Shown here: piece by piece, positions 6,348-15,493 of the stretch
How positions within the stretch are numbered: the stretch's first letter is position 1
How the letters are laid out: every line of letters begins with the position of its first letter
Assembly (NCBI GenBank): GCA_004000625.1
Contig: SAUS01000002.1
Location: 1-64,000 of the forward strand
Length of the DNA: 64,000 nucleotides
Direction of reading: 5' to 3'
Source of the DNA: Candidatus Cibiobacter qucibialis
GTDB lineage: Bacteria; Bacillota; Clostridia; Oscillospirales; Ruminococcaceae
Translations under genes and position numbers: made by a program
Notes under the pieces: generated by a model
Told to the model about the DNA's origin: nothing
The model's input: only the letters and a program-made list of their open reading frames with translations
The model's database searches: none

Positions 6348-8626
6348 AAACTGTGAACCAGCCTGTGCGCAAGAAGGACGCCATGCAGCTTGTAACCGGC
6401 CAGCCTGTGTACATGGATGATGTTATCCCGCAGGACTGTCTCATCGTCAAGCTGCTGCGCTCCCCCCACGCCAATGCGATCGTCAAAAATATTGATACCT
6501 CCCGCGCCATGCTTGTGCCCGGCATGGAGGTGATTTACACCTGGAAAGATGTGGACCAGAACGCCCGCCGCTACACCCAGGCGGGCCAGACCTACCCCGA
6601 AATGAGCCCTTACGACCGCCTTGTGATCGACCGCCATGTCCGCTTTGCCGGGGATGTTGTTGCGATCCTTGCGGGCAAAGACGAAAAATGCATCGATAAG
6701 GCGATGAAGCTGATTCAGGTGGAATATGAAGTTCTGCCCGCGGTGCTGGATTTCCACACAGCGCTCGATAACCCTACTCTTGTGCACCCGGAGGATAACT
6801 GGGAAGCCCTTGTTCCCGGCATCGGAGCTGACAAGAACCGCAACCTCTGCGCCCACGATGAATCCGGCGAGGGTGATATCGAGGCGGTGTTGGCTGGGTG
6901 CGATGTGGTCATTGACCACACCTACCACACCCGCGCCTGCCAGCAGGCCATGATGGAAACCTTCCGCACTTATTGCAGCATTGATGCTTACGGGCGGCTG
7001 AATGTGCTCAGCTCAACGCAGATCGTGTTCCATTGCCGCCGCATTTTGGCAAACGCCCTGCACATCCCCAAATCCATGATCCGCGTTGCCAAGCCGCGCA
7101 TCGGCGGCGGGTTCGGCGCAAAACAGACGTCAGTGTGCGAGGTTTACCCTGCCTTTGTTACCTGGAAAACGAAGAAGCCCAGCAAGATCATCTATACCCG
7201 CTTTGAAAGCCAGACGGCTTCAACCCCGCGCCATGAGATGGAGATGCACGTGCGGCTGGGCGCAACAAAGGACGGCATCATCAAGGGCATTGACCTGCAC
7301 ACCCTTTCCAACACCGGCGCTTACGGTGAGCACGGCCCCACAACGGTGGGCCTTTCGGGCCACAAGTCCATCCCACTGTACGGCAAGGCCGAAGCGTTCC
7401 GCTTTGTCAGCGATGTTGTTTACACCAACCACATGTCATCGGGTGCGTACCGCGGGTACGGCGCAACCCAGGGTCTGTTTGCGGTGGAATCCGCTGTGAA
7501 TGAGCTGGCCGACAAATTGGGGATGGACCCGTTCGAGCTCCGGCAGCGCAACATTATCCATGAGGGCGATGTTATGCCCGCCTACTATGGCCAGGTCAAC
7601 ACCAGCTGTGCGCTGGACCGCTGCCTGAAAACCGTGCATGACAGGATGGATTGGGACCATAAGTACCCCGTGCGCGAGATCGGCAACGGCAAGGTGCGTG
7701 CTGTTGGCATGGGCATGGCCATGCAGGGCTCCGGCATCGACCATGTGGACGTGGGCAGCGCCACGCTGAAAATTAACGATGATGGGTTCTATACCCTCTC
7801 CATCGGCGCAGCGGATATGGGCACAGGCTGCGATACGATCCTGGCGCAGATTGCTGCCGAAGTGCTGGAATGCCCGCTGGAAAACATTGCGGTTTTGGGC
7901 GCAGATACCGATTCTTCCCCCTATGATTCCGGTTCCTATGCGTCCAGCACAACCTATGTGACCGGCAAGGCCGTGGAAAAGTGTGCGCTGGAACTGAAAG
8001 ATAAGATCTGCACCCTGGGGGCACAGATGCTGGGGCTGGACAAAGCCGCCGTGCTGTTTACCGGCGATGCCGTGACAAGCGAGGACGGCGCACAGTGCGT
8101 ACCGCTGGCCAGCATTGCAGCGGCATCCCAGTGCGGTAACACGGTGGCGCTGGAAGCCACCGTGACCCACAGCTCGGAGATTTCGCCCCCGCCGTTTATG
8201 GTTGGCGCCGCCGAAGTGGAAGTTGACCTGGAAACCGGCGAAGCCCAGGTGGTGAACTATGTGGCCGCGGTCGACTGCGGTACCCCTGTAAACCCGAACC
8301 TGGCCCGCGTGCAGGCCGAGGGCGGCATTTTGCAAGGCATCGGCATGGCGCTGACCGAGAATGTGACCTACAATGACCGCGGCATGCCGCGCGAAAGCTC
8401 CCTGATGCAGTACAAGATCCCCTGCCGCACCGATATTGGACATATTGACGTAAGTTTTGAGAGCAGCTACGAGGGCACCGGCCCGTTTGGCGCAAAGTCC
8501 ATCGGTGAGGTCGTCATCAACACCCCGCTGCCCGCCGTGGCCGATGCCATCTACCACGCCACCCACAAACGCTTTTATGAGCTGCCCATCACCCGCGAGC
8601 AGATCGCAATGGCGGTGGAAAAGTGA
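6344..8626 (+). CDS. xdhA: Molybdenum hydroxylase large subunit (xanthine dehydrogenase family)
   Basis: 760 residues starting at the ATG of 6344, 8 bases after AGGAGG. It carries the molybdopterin-binding landmarks RIGGGFGAKQ, GAYRGYGATQ, GSYASSTTYVTG and, near the C terminus, GTGPFGAKSIGEVVINTP, in which the Glu of SIGE is the expected catalytic base. Related enzymes hydroxylate purines, nicotinate or other N-heterocycles. The active-site neighbours cannot fix the substrate from sequence alone, and selenium-dependent relatives exist in Clostridia. Cofactor supply probably comes from the MobA-like fusion across the divergent promoter. Confidence 0.9.
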   Translation: MKTVNQPVRKKDAMQLVTGQPVYMDDVIPQDCLIVKLLRSPHANAIVKNIDTSRAMLVPGMEVIYTWKDVDQNARRYTQAGQTYPEMSPYDRLVIDRHVRFAGDVVAILAGKDEKCIDKAMKLIQVEYEVLPAVLDFHTALDNPTLVHPEDNWEALVPGIGADKNRNLCAHDESGEGDIEAVLAGCDVVIDHTYHTRACQQAMMETFRTYCSIDAYGRLNVLSSTQIVFHCRRILANALHIPKSMIRVAKPRIGGGFGAKQTSVCEVYPAFVTWKTKKPSKIIYTRFESQTASTPRHEMEMHVRLGATKDGIIKGIDLHTLSNTGAYGEHGPTTVGLSGHKSIPLYGKAEAFRFVSDVVYTNHMSSGAYRGYGATQGLFAVESAVNELADKLGMDPFELRQRNIIHEGDVMPAYYGQVNTSCALDRCLKTVHDRMDWDHKYPVREIGNGKVRAVGMGMAMQGSGIDHVDVGSATLKINDDGFYTLSIGAADMGTGCDTILAQIAAEVLECPLENIAVLGADTDSSPYDSGSYASSTTYVTGKAVEKCALELKDKICTLGAQMLGLDKAAVLFTGDAVTSEDGAQCVPLASIAAASQCGNTVALEATVTHSSEISPPPFMVGAAEVEVDLETGEAQVVNYVAAVDCGTPVNPNLARVQAEGGILQGIGMALTENVTYNDRGMPRESSLMQYKIPCRTDIGHIDVSFESSYEGTGPFGAKSIGEVVINTPLPAVADAIYHATHKRFYELPITREQIAMAVEK

Positions 8627-8702
8627 GTGACGGGGGGCTTGCGCCAGGAGATGCAATGGCGTTCGCTTTATAAGCATACGGTTTGCTTCATTTTTTCCCT
8701 AT

Positions 8703-8874
8703 GGCAACACCGCACAATTCCCGCCTAGCGGCTTAAGCACCGCTTCGGCGGCTGCGGCACGGCATCTGCGTTGCCAAAATGCTCGATAAGACATCCAGTA
8801 TTATCTGCGCTTTTGGCTTAGCAGCTGCCGCACCTCGCTCGCCGTATCGGCACTTAGAATTATGCGGTGTTGCC
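8703..8874 (-). repeat. MITE-like repeat, full-length copy 1
   Basis: A 172-bp element with ends GGCAACACCGCA and TGCGGTGTTGCC and nested inverted repeats. It lies in the opposite orientation to the copies at 36913, 41209 and 50382. The four bases on each side are CTAT, a perfect direct repeat suggesting insertion by transposition. It occupies much of the otherwise gene-free stretch 8627-9095. Confidence 0.85.
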
Positions 8875-8902
8875 CTATCATAATCAAAACGCAGAAGCAA
8901 TA

Positions 8903-8944
8903 CAACAGCCACAACGGGCAAGCCCGCTGTGGCTGTTGCTTTTG
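8903..8944 (+). terminator. Intrinsic terminator downstream of the hydroxylase operon
   Basis: CAACAGCCAC-A-ACGGGC pairs with GCCCGCTGTGGCTGTTG across a 2-base gap, giving a very strong stem, and is followed by CTTTTGG. It is the first clear terminator after xdhA and lies just past the MITE copy. Confidence 0.65.
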
Positions 8945-9035
8945 GTGCCCTTTTTCACGCGGTAAGAAGAGCGTTCCCATTTATTTTGATTGTATCGTTG
9001 ATACTGCCATTATAATGCCGCCGTGAGATAACAAT

Positions 9036-9077
9036 AGCCCGGTATCCGCTTTGCTCCAAAAAGTGCGGTACCGGGCT
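9036..9077 (-). terminator. Intrinsic terminator of the cobalamin operon
   Basis: On the minus strand AGCCCGGTACCGC pairs with GCGGATACCGGGCT across a loop of about 15 bases; ATTGTTATC follows. It sits 19 bases after the stop of cbiC, the last gene of the operon. The T tract is weak. Confidence 0.6.
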
Positions 9078-9095
9078 GTGGCGATATTCTCCTGC

Positions 9096-9767
9096 TTATT
9101 TCCATCCGCGGGCGGTGGGATCCAGCATTTCGGCGGCGGAATAGATCAGCGCGTTGCAGATGGCCGCCGCCACGTTGCTGCCGCCCTTGCGGCCCATGGC
9201 AACAATGGCGGGCACGCCGTGGCTTTCGCACACGGCAAACAGGCGCTCCTTGCTTTCCACCACGTTCACAAAGCCCACCGGCACACCGATAACCAGCGCC
9301 GGGCACAGGCTGTTTTCAATTTTCTCGGCAATCGTCAGCAGGGCGGTGGGGGCGTTGCCCACGGCCAGCACGGCGCCGGGGTATTCGGCCGCAGCCTTGT
9401 GCATGGCGGCCACGGCGCGGGTGGTGCCCGCCTGTTTGGCCGCTGCAGCCACAGCGGGGTCCGCCATAAAGCAGAGTGCCTGCCCGCCCAGCTTGGCCAG
9501 GCCCGGCTTGGTGATGCCTGCCAGGGCCATGTTGGTATCGGTGATGATCGTTGCCCCGGCGTGCATAGCAGCAACACCGGCGGCTACCGCGCCGGGGGTA
9601 AAGTGCAGGGTCTGCGCATAGTCAAAATCCGCGGTGGTGTGGATGACCCGCTTGACTACAGGGGCGTTTTCCGGCGGGATGTCCAGCCCGCGCTGGGCCA
9701 GCTCCCCGGCAATAATATTCATGCTGGTGCGTTCAATATCGGCGGGCAGGTGGTGCTGCGGCATCAT
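9096..9767 (-). CDS. cbiC: Cobalt-precorrin-8 methylmutase
   Basis: 223 residues of the CbiC/CobH family, which moves the methyl group from C-11 to C-12 to give cobyrinate. The catalytic His is in KRVIHTTADFDY (about residue 43); the loops AGATIITDTNMALAGI and NAPTALL, and the C-terminal VGFVNVVESKE and IVAMGRKGGS, are typical. It is the last gene of the overlapping cobalamin run; its ATG overlaps the stop of cbiP by one base. Confidence 0.93.
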   Translation of the reverse strand: MMPQHHLPADIERTSMNIIAGELAQRGLDIPPENAPVVKRVIHTTADFDYAQTLHFTPGAVAAGVAAMHAGATIITDTNMALAGITKPGLAKLGGQALCFMADPAVAAAAKQAGTTRAVAAMHKAAAEYPGAVLAVGNAPTALLTIAEKIENSLCPALVIGVPVGFVNVVESKERLFAVCESHGVPAIVAMGRKGGSNVAAAICNALIYSAAEMLDPTARGWK

Positions 9768-11272
9768 TAGTCATTTCCCCTTTCGGCGGGCTGTGCAAGG
9801 CCCATAGCCGCATATACGGCGGCCAGATCCAGGTTATGGCGTACCCCATCGGCCAGCAGATCCAGCTGCTGGGTACGGTATTCCTGCATGGAGATTGGCG
9901 CTGCCGCGGCGGGATTGATGCCCTTGCGGCGGCAAAGATAGGCGGCAAACTGCTCGGTCAGCTCGCCGCTGTCAAACAGGCCGTGCAGGTAGGTGCCAAA
10001 CACCTGGCCCTGCACACAGCCTTCGGGGGTGCCGTCCGCCAGGGTGCAGAACGGCGCGCCCTGCACGGTGGTGCGCCCGGTGTGAATCTCGTACCCGGTC
10101 AGGTGCGCCCCGGCAAAGGGCTCCGCCGTCACGGTCGCCTGGCTTTGGGTGCGGCGCTTTTCGGCGGCAAAGGTGGTTTGGGTGGGCAGCAGGCCAAGGC
10201 CGCGCAGGGTCTGCGGGCGGCCGCTCTCGGTGCCTTCCGGGTCGGCCAGGGTCTGGCCCAGCATCTGGTAGCCGCCGCACACCCCCAGCACCGGCGTGCC
10301 GCGCTGGGCCAGCTTGCTGATGGCTGCTTCCAGCCCGCACTGGCGCAGCCACAGCAGGTCGTCCACCGTATTTTTTGTACCGGGCAGGATCACGCAGTCC
10401 GGCGTGCCAAGCTCGCGGGTGGTCTGCACATAGCGCACGCCAAGCAGCGGGTGCTGCTCCAGCGGCATAAAGTCCGTAAAGTTGGAAATATGCGGCAGCC
10501 GCACAATGGCAGCATCCAGCGGCTTGACGGCATTTTTGACCTGCAGCCGGTCGGAAAGCGAATCCTCGTCCTCAATATCCGCCTTTAAGTACGGCACAAC
10601 GCCAAACACCGGCAGGTGGGTTTTCTCTTCCAGCATGACAAGGCCGGGGCGCAGAATCCCAACATCGCCGCGGAACTTGTTGATGATAAGCCCTTTGATG
10701 CGCACCCGTTCGTCCGGCTCCAGCAGTTCCACCGTGCCAAACAGCTGGGCAAACACGCCGCCGCGGTCAATATCACCCACCAGCAGCACAGGGGCATCCA
10801 CCAACTTGGCCAGCCCCATGTTCACGATGTCATCGGCTTTCAGGTTGATCTCAGCCGGGCTGCCCGCGCCCTCGATGACGATAATATCAAAATCTTCCGC
10901 CAGGCTGTTGTAAGCCGCCAGAATATCGGGGATGAGCTGTTTTTTGCGGCGGAAATACTCCGCCGCCGGCATCTGGCCGCGCACTTCCCCGTTGACGATC
11001 ACCTGGCTGCCAATATCGCTGCTGGGCTTGAGCAGGATGGGGTTCATCCGCACATCCGGTTCCACCCCGGCTGCCTGGGCCTGCACCACCTGGGCGCGGC
11101 CCATTTCCAGCCCGTCACGGGTCACAAAGCTGTTCAGCGCCATGTTCTGGCTTTTGAACGGGGCCACCCGCCAGCCATCCTGGGCAAAAATGCGGCAGAG
11201 CGCCGCGCACAGCAGGCTTTTGCCCGCGCCGCTCATGGTGCCCTGCACCATAATACATGTTGCTTTGCTCAT
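9767..11272 (-). CDS. cbiP: Cobyric acid synthase
   Basis: 501 residues. The N-terminal half is an ATP-dependent amidoligase domain (GTMSGAGKSLLCAALCRIF P-loop variant; VIEGAGSPAEINLK). The C-terminal half is a class I glutaminase-like domain with nucleophile Cys in VLGVCGGYQMLG and His in GTYLHGLFD. It amidates four side chains of adenosylcobyrinate a,c-diamide. The ATG at 11270-11272 is chosen over a longer open frame because it overlaps cobD by the usual four bases and starts at the family's SKATCIMVQGT. Confidence 0.94.
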   Translation of the reverse strand: MSKATCIMVQGTMSGAGKSLLCAALCRIFAQDGWRVAPFKSQNMALNSFVTRDGLEMGRAQVVQAQAAGVEPDVRMNPILLKPSSDIGSQVIVNGEVRGQMPAAEYFRRKKQLIPDILAAYNSLAEDFDIIVIEGAGSPAEINLKADDIVNMGLAKLVDAPVLLVGDIDRGGVFAQLFGTVELLEPDERVRIKGLIINKFRGDVGILRPGLVMLEEKTHLPVFGVVPYLKADIEDEDSLSDRLQVKNAVKPLDAAIVRLPHISNFTDFMPLEQHPLLGVRYVQTTRELGTPDCVILPGTKNTVDDLLWLRQCGLEAAISKLAQRGTPVLGVCGGYQMLGQTLADPEGTESGRPQTLRGLGLLPTQTTFAAEKRRTQSQATVTAEPFAGAHLTGYEIHTGRTTVQGAPFCTLADGTPEGCVQGQVFGTYLHGLFDSGELTEQFAAYLCRRKGINPAAAAPISMQEYRTQQLDLLADGVRHNLDLAAVYAAMGLAQPAERGND

Positions 11273-12321
11273 TTTAGTACCTCCCGCATGGTCTGCAGCA
11301 GCTGTTCGTTTTCCGGCGCGGTGCGCACGGCGGTGCGGTACCAGCCGGCGCTCAGCCCCGGGTAATTGCCGCAGCTGCGCAGGCAGACGCCCCGCTGCTG
11401 CAAGGCCGCACCCAGCGTTTCCGGCGCACGGAACAACAGGTAGTTGGCGCTGCCCTCGATCACCTGCAGCCCCAGTGCCCGCAGCCCGGCCGCCAGTTTG
11501 GGACGCTGGTCGGCAATCAGGGTGCGGACGGCATCGGCATAGGCGGTTTCCCGCAAAGCGGCAGCGCCCGCAGCCTGCGCCAGGCTGGATACCCCCCACG
11601 GCTGGCCCGCGGCCTGCATTTTGGCCAGCAGCGCCGTGTTGGCGCACAAGGCATACCCCAGCCGCACCCCGGCCATGGCGTACAATTTGGTGAACGCTTT
11701 CAGAATAACAAGGTTGGGCGCGGTTTGCAAAAGCGGTTTGGCCGTCAGGGCATCCCGCTGCTGCAAAAAGTCCAGAAAGCACTCATCCACCACCAGCACG
11801 GCCCCGCAGTCCGCACAGCGGCGCACCAGGCGCTGCACCAGCTCCGGCGGGGTAATTTGCCCGGTAGGGTTATTGGGCTGGCACAAAAACACCAGGTCAA
11901 TGCTCTGGTTCACTGCCTGCACAAAGACTTCCGTTACGGCAAAATCATCGGCCTCATGCAGGGTTTCCCGCTTTACTTCGCAGCCAACGCTTTCCAGTGC
12001 GGCGGCATACTCGGCAAAGGTGGGGGCGGGCAGCAGGGCGCGGCGGGGCTTGAGCGCCCACACCAGCCGATAGATCAGATCCGCCGCCCCGTTGCCGCAC
12101 AAGATCCACGGTTCCGGCAGCTGTTCCGCCCGGCTGAGTGCCGTGCGCAGCTCCCGGCAAAGGGGGTCCGGATAGCGGTCCGCAGTGGGCAGTGCCGCAA
12201 CGATGGCATCCGCCACGCCCTGGGGCAGGCCCAGCGGGCTGACATTGGCCGAAAAATCCAGCGCATCATGCCCAAAGCGGGCGCGGTAGCCCGCCCAATC
12301 ACCGCCATGTACCAGTTCCAT
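11269..12321 (-). CDS. cobD: Threonine-phosphate decarboxylase-like PLP enzyme
   Basis: 350 residues of the class I/II aminotransferase fold, CobD/HisC branch. LDFSANVSPLGLP near residue 20 is a CobD signature; CQPNNPTGQ and VVDECFLDF are PLP-site motifs; the Schiff-base Lys is in AFTKLYAMAGVRLGY. CobD makes (R)-1-amino-2-propanol phosphate, the linker added by CbiB, encoded next to it. HisC-like activity is unlikely in this context. Confidence 0.9.
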   Translation of the reverse strand: MELVHGGDWAGYRARFGHDALDFSANVSPLGLPQGVADAIVAALPTADRYPDPLCRELRTALSRAEQLPEPWILCGNGAADLIYRLVWALKPRRALLPAPTFAEYAAALESVGCEVKRETLHEADDFAVTEVFVQAVNQSIDLVFLCQPNNPTGQITPPELVQRLVRRCADCGAVLVVDECFLDFLQQRDALTAKPLLQTAPNLVILKAFTKLYAMAGVRLGYALCANTALLAKMQAAGQPWGVSSLAQAAGAAALRETAYADAVRTLIADQRPKLAAGLRALGLQVIEGSANYLLFRAPETLGAALQQRGVCLRSCGNYPGLSAGWYRTAVRTAPENEQLLQTMREVLK

Positions 12322-12342
12322 TCCGTTCTCCCCTTTTCGTTG

Positions 12343-13305
12343 TTACATCGCCAGCACCAGCAGGCGCAGGGCAATGCCCAGCGCCAAAGCCAGCAGGCTT
12401 TCGGCATACATCATGCGGTCGGCCCGCAGAATGTCCTTTGGTTCCACGGGGCGCAGCGCATCCCCGATGGTGGGTTTATCATAATACTCGCCAAAATAGT
12501 AGGCGGGGCCCGCCAGCTGCACGCCCAGGGCACCGGCGCAGGCGCTTTCGGTCTGGGCGCTGTTGGGGCTGGCATGGTTGCGGCGGTCCCGCCGCCAAAT
12601 CTTCCACGCGCCGCGGGCACTGCTGCCGGTCAGGGCGGCAGCGGCAACCCACAGCAGCCCGGCCAGGCGGCTGGGCAGATAGTTGGCGGCATCGTCCAAT
12701 CTGGCAGCGGCACGGCCAAAATACAGGTATTTCTGGTTTTTGTAGCCCAGCATGCTGTCCATCGTGTTGATGGCCTTATAGGTCAGCGCCAGCGGCGCGC
12801 CGCCCAGCAGCATGTACAGCAGCGGGGCAATCACGCCATCGCTGGCGTTTTCGGCCACGGTTTCCACAGCGGCTTTGGTCACGCCCTCCGCCGTCAGGTT
12901 TTGGGTATCGCGCCCCACAATGCGGGCCACGGCTTTGCGGGCGGCGGGCAGATCCTGCTTTTGCAGCTCTTTATACACATTGCAGCTTTCCTGCACAAGG
13001 CCCCTGGCGGCCAACGCCTGGGCGCACCAGAACATCTGCACGGCAAGCTCCGCCAGCGGGTGCAGCGCCGCCGCCAGCCTGCACACCAGCGCTGTGATGA
13101 GGAACGTGCCCACCGGCAAAACGGCAGCCAGCACCGCCCCGCCGCAAAGTTCCCCCTGCGGCGTTTTGGGGAATTGTGTGCGCAGGCGTTTTTCCAGCGC
13201 AGTGATGGCTTTGCCCATCAGCACAACGGGGTGCGGCAGCCAAGCCGGGTCGCCAAAAATGGCATCCAGCACAAAGCCACCCAAAACGGCCCAGCAAATC
13301 AGCAT
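12343..13305 (-). CDS. cbiB: Adenosylcobinamide-phosphate synthase
   Basis: 320 residues, an integral membrane protein of the CbiB/CobD family. It opens with FVLDAIFGDPAWLPHPVVLMG, the family signature, and contains SCNVYKEL, GRDTQNL, ENASDGVIAPLLY and NTMDSMLGYKN. It joins the aminopropanol linker to adenosylcobyric acid. The ATG at 13303-13305 follows an AAGGAG site; the longer open frame upstream has no family similarity. It overlaps the end of cobC. Confidence 0.92.
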   Translation of the reverse strand: MLICWAVLGGFVLDAIFGDPAWLPHPVVLMGKAITALEKRLRTQFPKTPQGELCGGAVLAAVLPVGTFLITALVCRLAAALHPLAELAVQMFWCAQALAARGLVQESCNVYKELQKQDLPAARKAVARIVGRDTQNLTAEGVTKAAVETVAENASDGVIAPLLYMLLGGAPLALTYKAINTMDSMLGYKNQKYLYFGRAAARLDDAANYLPSRLAGLLWVAAAALTGSSARGAWKIWRRDRRNHASPNSAQTESACAGALGVQLAGPAYYFGEYYDKPTIGDALRPVEPKDILRADRMMYAESLLALALGIALRLLVLAM

Positions 13306-13898
13306 GGTAACTCCTTTGTATACTGCACGGTTTTGACCACGCGCAGGGTTTTCTGGTGTATCCAATCGGCGGCATCCAGCACAAAGCCGCCCGCCGCGGG
13401 AGCACACCAGGAATAATAGTTTTTATGGGGCACGGCGAACCGTTCCAGCGCCGCCATCTGGGTGCCGCCGTGGGCAACGATCACCAGCTGCGGCTCCCCC
13501 GCCGCCAAAGCGGCATCCACCAGCGCGGCAAATGCTGTGCAGACACGCTGGCAAAATTCCGCCTTGCTTTCCCCGCCCGGGCAGCGGCCTTCGCAGCCGG
13601 TTTCCACCCAGGCGCGGTACTGGGGGTCGTGCTCCATCTCCCGGTAATTGCGGCCCTCAAACACGCCAAAGTCCATCTCTTTCAGCCCGTCTGCCACAAC
13701 CAGTTCCGCATCGGGGAAAAGCACTTCCGCCGTCTGCCGGGTGCGCTGCAAGGAAGTAATCATGACCGTTTTGGGGGCAAAATCCGCCCGGCACAGCTGG
13801 GCAAGGCCCTGGGGGCACAGCGGTACATCCCGCCTGCCCTGGTAGCGCTTTTCCTGATTATCCTGCGTTAAGCCGTGGCGCAGCAGGTAGATCAGCAT
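13299..13898 (-). CDS. cobC: Alpha-ribazole-5-phosphate phosphatase (histidine phosphatase)
   Basis: 199 residues of the phosphoglycerate-mutase-like superfamily: the phospho-acceptor motif LLRHGLTQDN at residues 5-14, the ITSLQRTRQTAEVLF helix, the EMDFGVFEGRNY loop and the second catalytic His in VIVAHGGTQMA. Within this operon it most likely dephosphorylates alpha-ribazole-phosphate or adenosylcobalamin 5'-phosphate. It overlaps the preceding mini cobU by 7 bases. Confidence 0.85.
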   Translation of the reverse strand: MLIYLLRHGLTQDNQEKRYQGRRDVPLCPQGLAQLCRADFAPKTVMITSLQRTRQTAEVLFPDAELVVADGLKEMDFGVFEGRNYREMEHDPQYRAWVETGCEGRCPGGESKAEFCQRVCTAFAALVDAALAAGEPQLVIVAHGGTQMAALERFAVPHKNYYSWCAPAAGGFVLDAADWIHQKTLRVVKTVQYTKELPC

Positions 13899-14209
13899 GG
13901 CGGCAGCTCCCCTTTCAGCACGGTGGGCAAGCCGCAGAATATCTGCACCACACAGTCGGCCCGCTCAGCCAGCAGGCAGGCAAGGCGGCCGGCGGCTTCC
14001 CGCGCGGCGCGCTGGGCGGGGTCAATGGGCACCACGCCGCCGCCAACCTCGGTGGCCGTTACTACGTCATATTGGGCAAGCTCGTCCGCAAGGGCGGGCA
14101 GGCTTTCGGCATTGGCGGCAAGGGTCTGCACCTCGTAAATCTGCCGCCCGCCAAAGGGTTTGGCAAAGGTTCGTTTACCGCTGTACAGCGGGCCGGTAAT
14201 AAACAGCAT
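13892..14209 (-). CDS. Mini CobU-like P-loop protein
   Basis: Only 105 residues, against about 180 for CobU. It keeps the N-terminal beta-strand and P-loop (FITGPLYSGKRTFA) and the C-terminal third (DVVTATEVGGGVVPIDP, then VVQIFCGLPTVLKG), which align with the VSNEVF...VVCGLP end of CobU. The middle, including the region that carries the guanylylated His of CobU, is missing. It lies between cobS and cobC in frame with the operon, so it is expressed and not obviously broken. A full cobU is encoded at 14960-15493. Function unknown; possibly a kinase-only or regulatory paralogue. Confidence 0.7.
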   Translation of the reverse strand: MLFITGPLYSGKRTFAKPFGGRQIYEVQTLAANAESLPALADELAQYDVVTATEVGGGVVPIDPAQRAAREAAGRLACLLAERADCVVQIFCGLPTVLKGELPPC

Positions 14210-14210
14210 G

Positions 14211-14963
14211 TTACAAAAACCCCTTCCACTGGCAAAACACAAGGGCCGCCAGCATATACAGTTCCGCTTTTTGCAAAAACCACCCGGCCAGGTCCCCGGT
14301 AATACCGCCAAACTGCTTGACCGCCACACGGTGGTAGCGCCACAGGGCAACCCCCGCCGCCAGCACCAGCACGCCGCCGCCCAGGGCGAAAAGTGCCACT
14401 GCCAGCACAATGCTAAGGCATCCCAGCACCCGGCGCACCGTGATGCGGTCCGCCGCCGTGGCAAACGTGTGCGCAAGGCCGGTATTTTTGGCCAGGGGAA
14501 AGGCCGCCACTGCGTAACCGGAGCAGGCACGCTCCAGCACCAGCGCCAGCAGCCAGACAGCCCCCACCTGCGGGGTAAACTGCACGCAGCAGCACAGCGC
14601 AAAGTAGGCCACAAAGTAGCTGCACAGCCGGATCACGGCGAACGCGCCGCAGTGCGGGTCCTTGAGAATATCGAGCTTTTTCTGGGTATCGCCATAGCTG
14701 CAAAGGGCGTCACAGGTGTCGGCGTAACCATCCAGATGGATGCCGCCCGTGACCCAGACAGGGATCAGGCAAAAGCCCGCCGCGCGCGCCATGGCGGGCA
14801 GCGGCAGGCTGGCGCACATGTACCACAGTGCGCCGCACAGCACCCCCACCAGCGGGAAGGCACAGAGCGAATACCGCATGTTTTTTTTGTTCCAGTCAAA
14901 CTGCGGCACCGGCACAGCCGAGAACATGGCAAATGCCACGGCGATCGTCTGCAAAACTGTCAT
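14211..14963 (-). CDS. cobS: Adenosylcobinamide-GDP ribazoletransferase (cobalamin synthase)
   Basis: 250 residues, a membrane protein with about six hydrophobic segments and the CobS signature GGIHLDGYADTCDAL near residue 66, whose acidic residues bind magnesium. It joins adenosylcobinamide-GDP to alpha-ribazole(-phosphate). The ATG at 14961-14963 overlaps the cobU stop by four bases; upstream extension has no similarity. The next gene begins one base after its stop. Confidence 0.92.
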   Translation of the reverse strand: MTVLQTIAVAFAMFSAVPVPQFDWNKKNMRYSLCAFPLVGVLCGALWYMCASLPLPAMARAAGFCLIPVWVTGGIHLDGYADTCDALCSYGDTQKKLDILKDPHCGAFAVIRLCSYFVAYFALCCCVQFTPQVGAVWLLALVLERACSGYAVAAFPLAKNTGLAHTFATAADRITVRRVLGCLSIVLAVALFALGGGVLVLAAGVALWRYHRVAVKQFGGITGDLAGWFLQKAELYMLAALVFCQWKGFL

Positions 14964-15493
14964 GGGCGTTCCCCTCCTTTGTAGTACACCGGCAGGCCGC
15001 ACACCACGCGGCAGACGGCGTCGGCTTTGGCGGCAACGGCATTGTTGACCATGGCAAGGGCCTGCAAATAAAGGTCTGTCTCCCCGGCATAGTCCGCCCC
15101 GCCGCTGAATACCTCGTTGCTGACGATGATAAGATGGTTGCATTGTGCGGCGATTGCCTCGATCCCCGCCAGCATTTTTTCCGCCGCCTGCTTAGGCGGC
15201 AGGCAGCTGCCGTCGGGGCGGTACAGCTCATTGGCGGCCAGGTTGCCCAAATCTTCCAGCAGGGCGGTGCCCTGCTGCGGCAGGCGGACAAGATGCAGGT
15301 TTTGGGGGCATTCCACGGTAGCAAACTGTTTTTGCGCCCGCATGGCGCGGTGTTTGGCCACCCGCGCGGCGCACTCGGCGTCCCACACCTGCATGGTGGC
15401 AAGGTAATAGTGCGGGCCGCCGCTCTGCACGGCAAGGTGCTCCGCATAGGCGCTTTTGCCGCTGGCTGCGCCGCCGATAACCAGCGTCAGCAT
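14960..15493 (-). CDS. cobU: Adenosylcobinamide kinase/guanylyltransferase
   Basis: 177 residues with P-loop GGAASGKSAYAE at 7-18, the GPHYYLATMQVWDAE segment and the AKHRAMRAQKQFATVE segment whose His is the expected GMP acceptor, then LIIVSNEVFSGG and the C-terminal VVCGLPVYYKG. It activates the nucleotide-loop precursor. The ATG at 15491-15493 overlaps the cobT stop by 7 bases. Confidence 0.92.
   Translation of the reverse strand: MLTLVIGGAASGKSAYAEHLAVQSGGPHYYLATMQVWDAECAARVAKHRAMRAQKQFATVECPQNLHLVRLPQQGTALLEDLGNLAANELYRPDGSCLPPKQAAEKMLAGIEAIAAQCNHLIIVSNEVFSGGADYAGETDLYLQALAMVNNAVAAKADAVCRVVCGLPVYYKGGERP

Noticed and set aside
9767..11782. Longer cbiP reading frame with 170 extra N-terminal residues
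   Set aside because: The extension overlaps cobD by over 500 bases and has no family similarity; the ATG at 11272 begins the conserved amidoligase domain.
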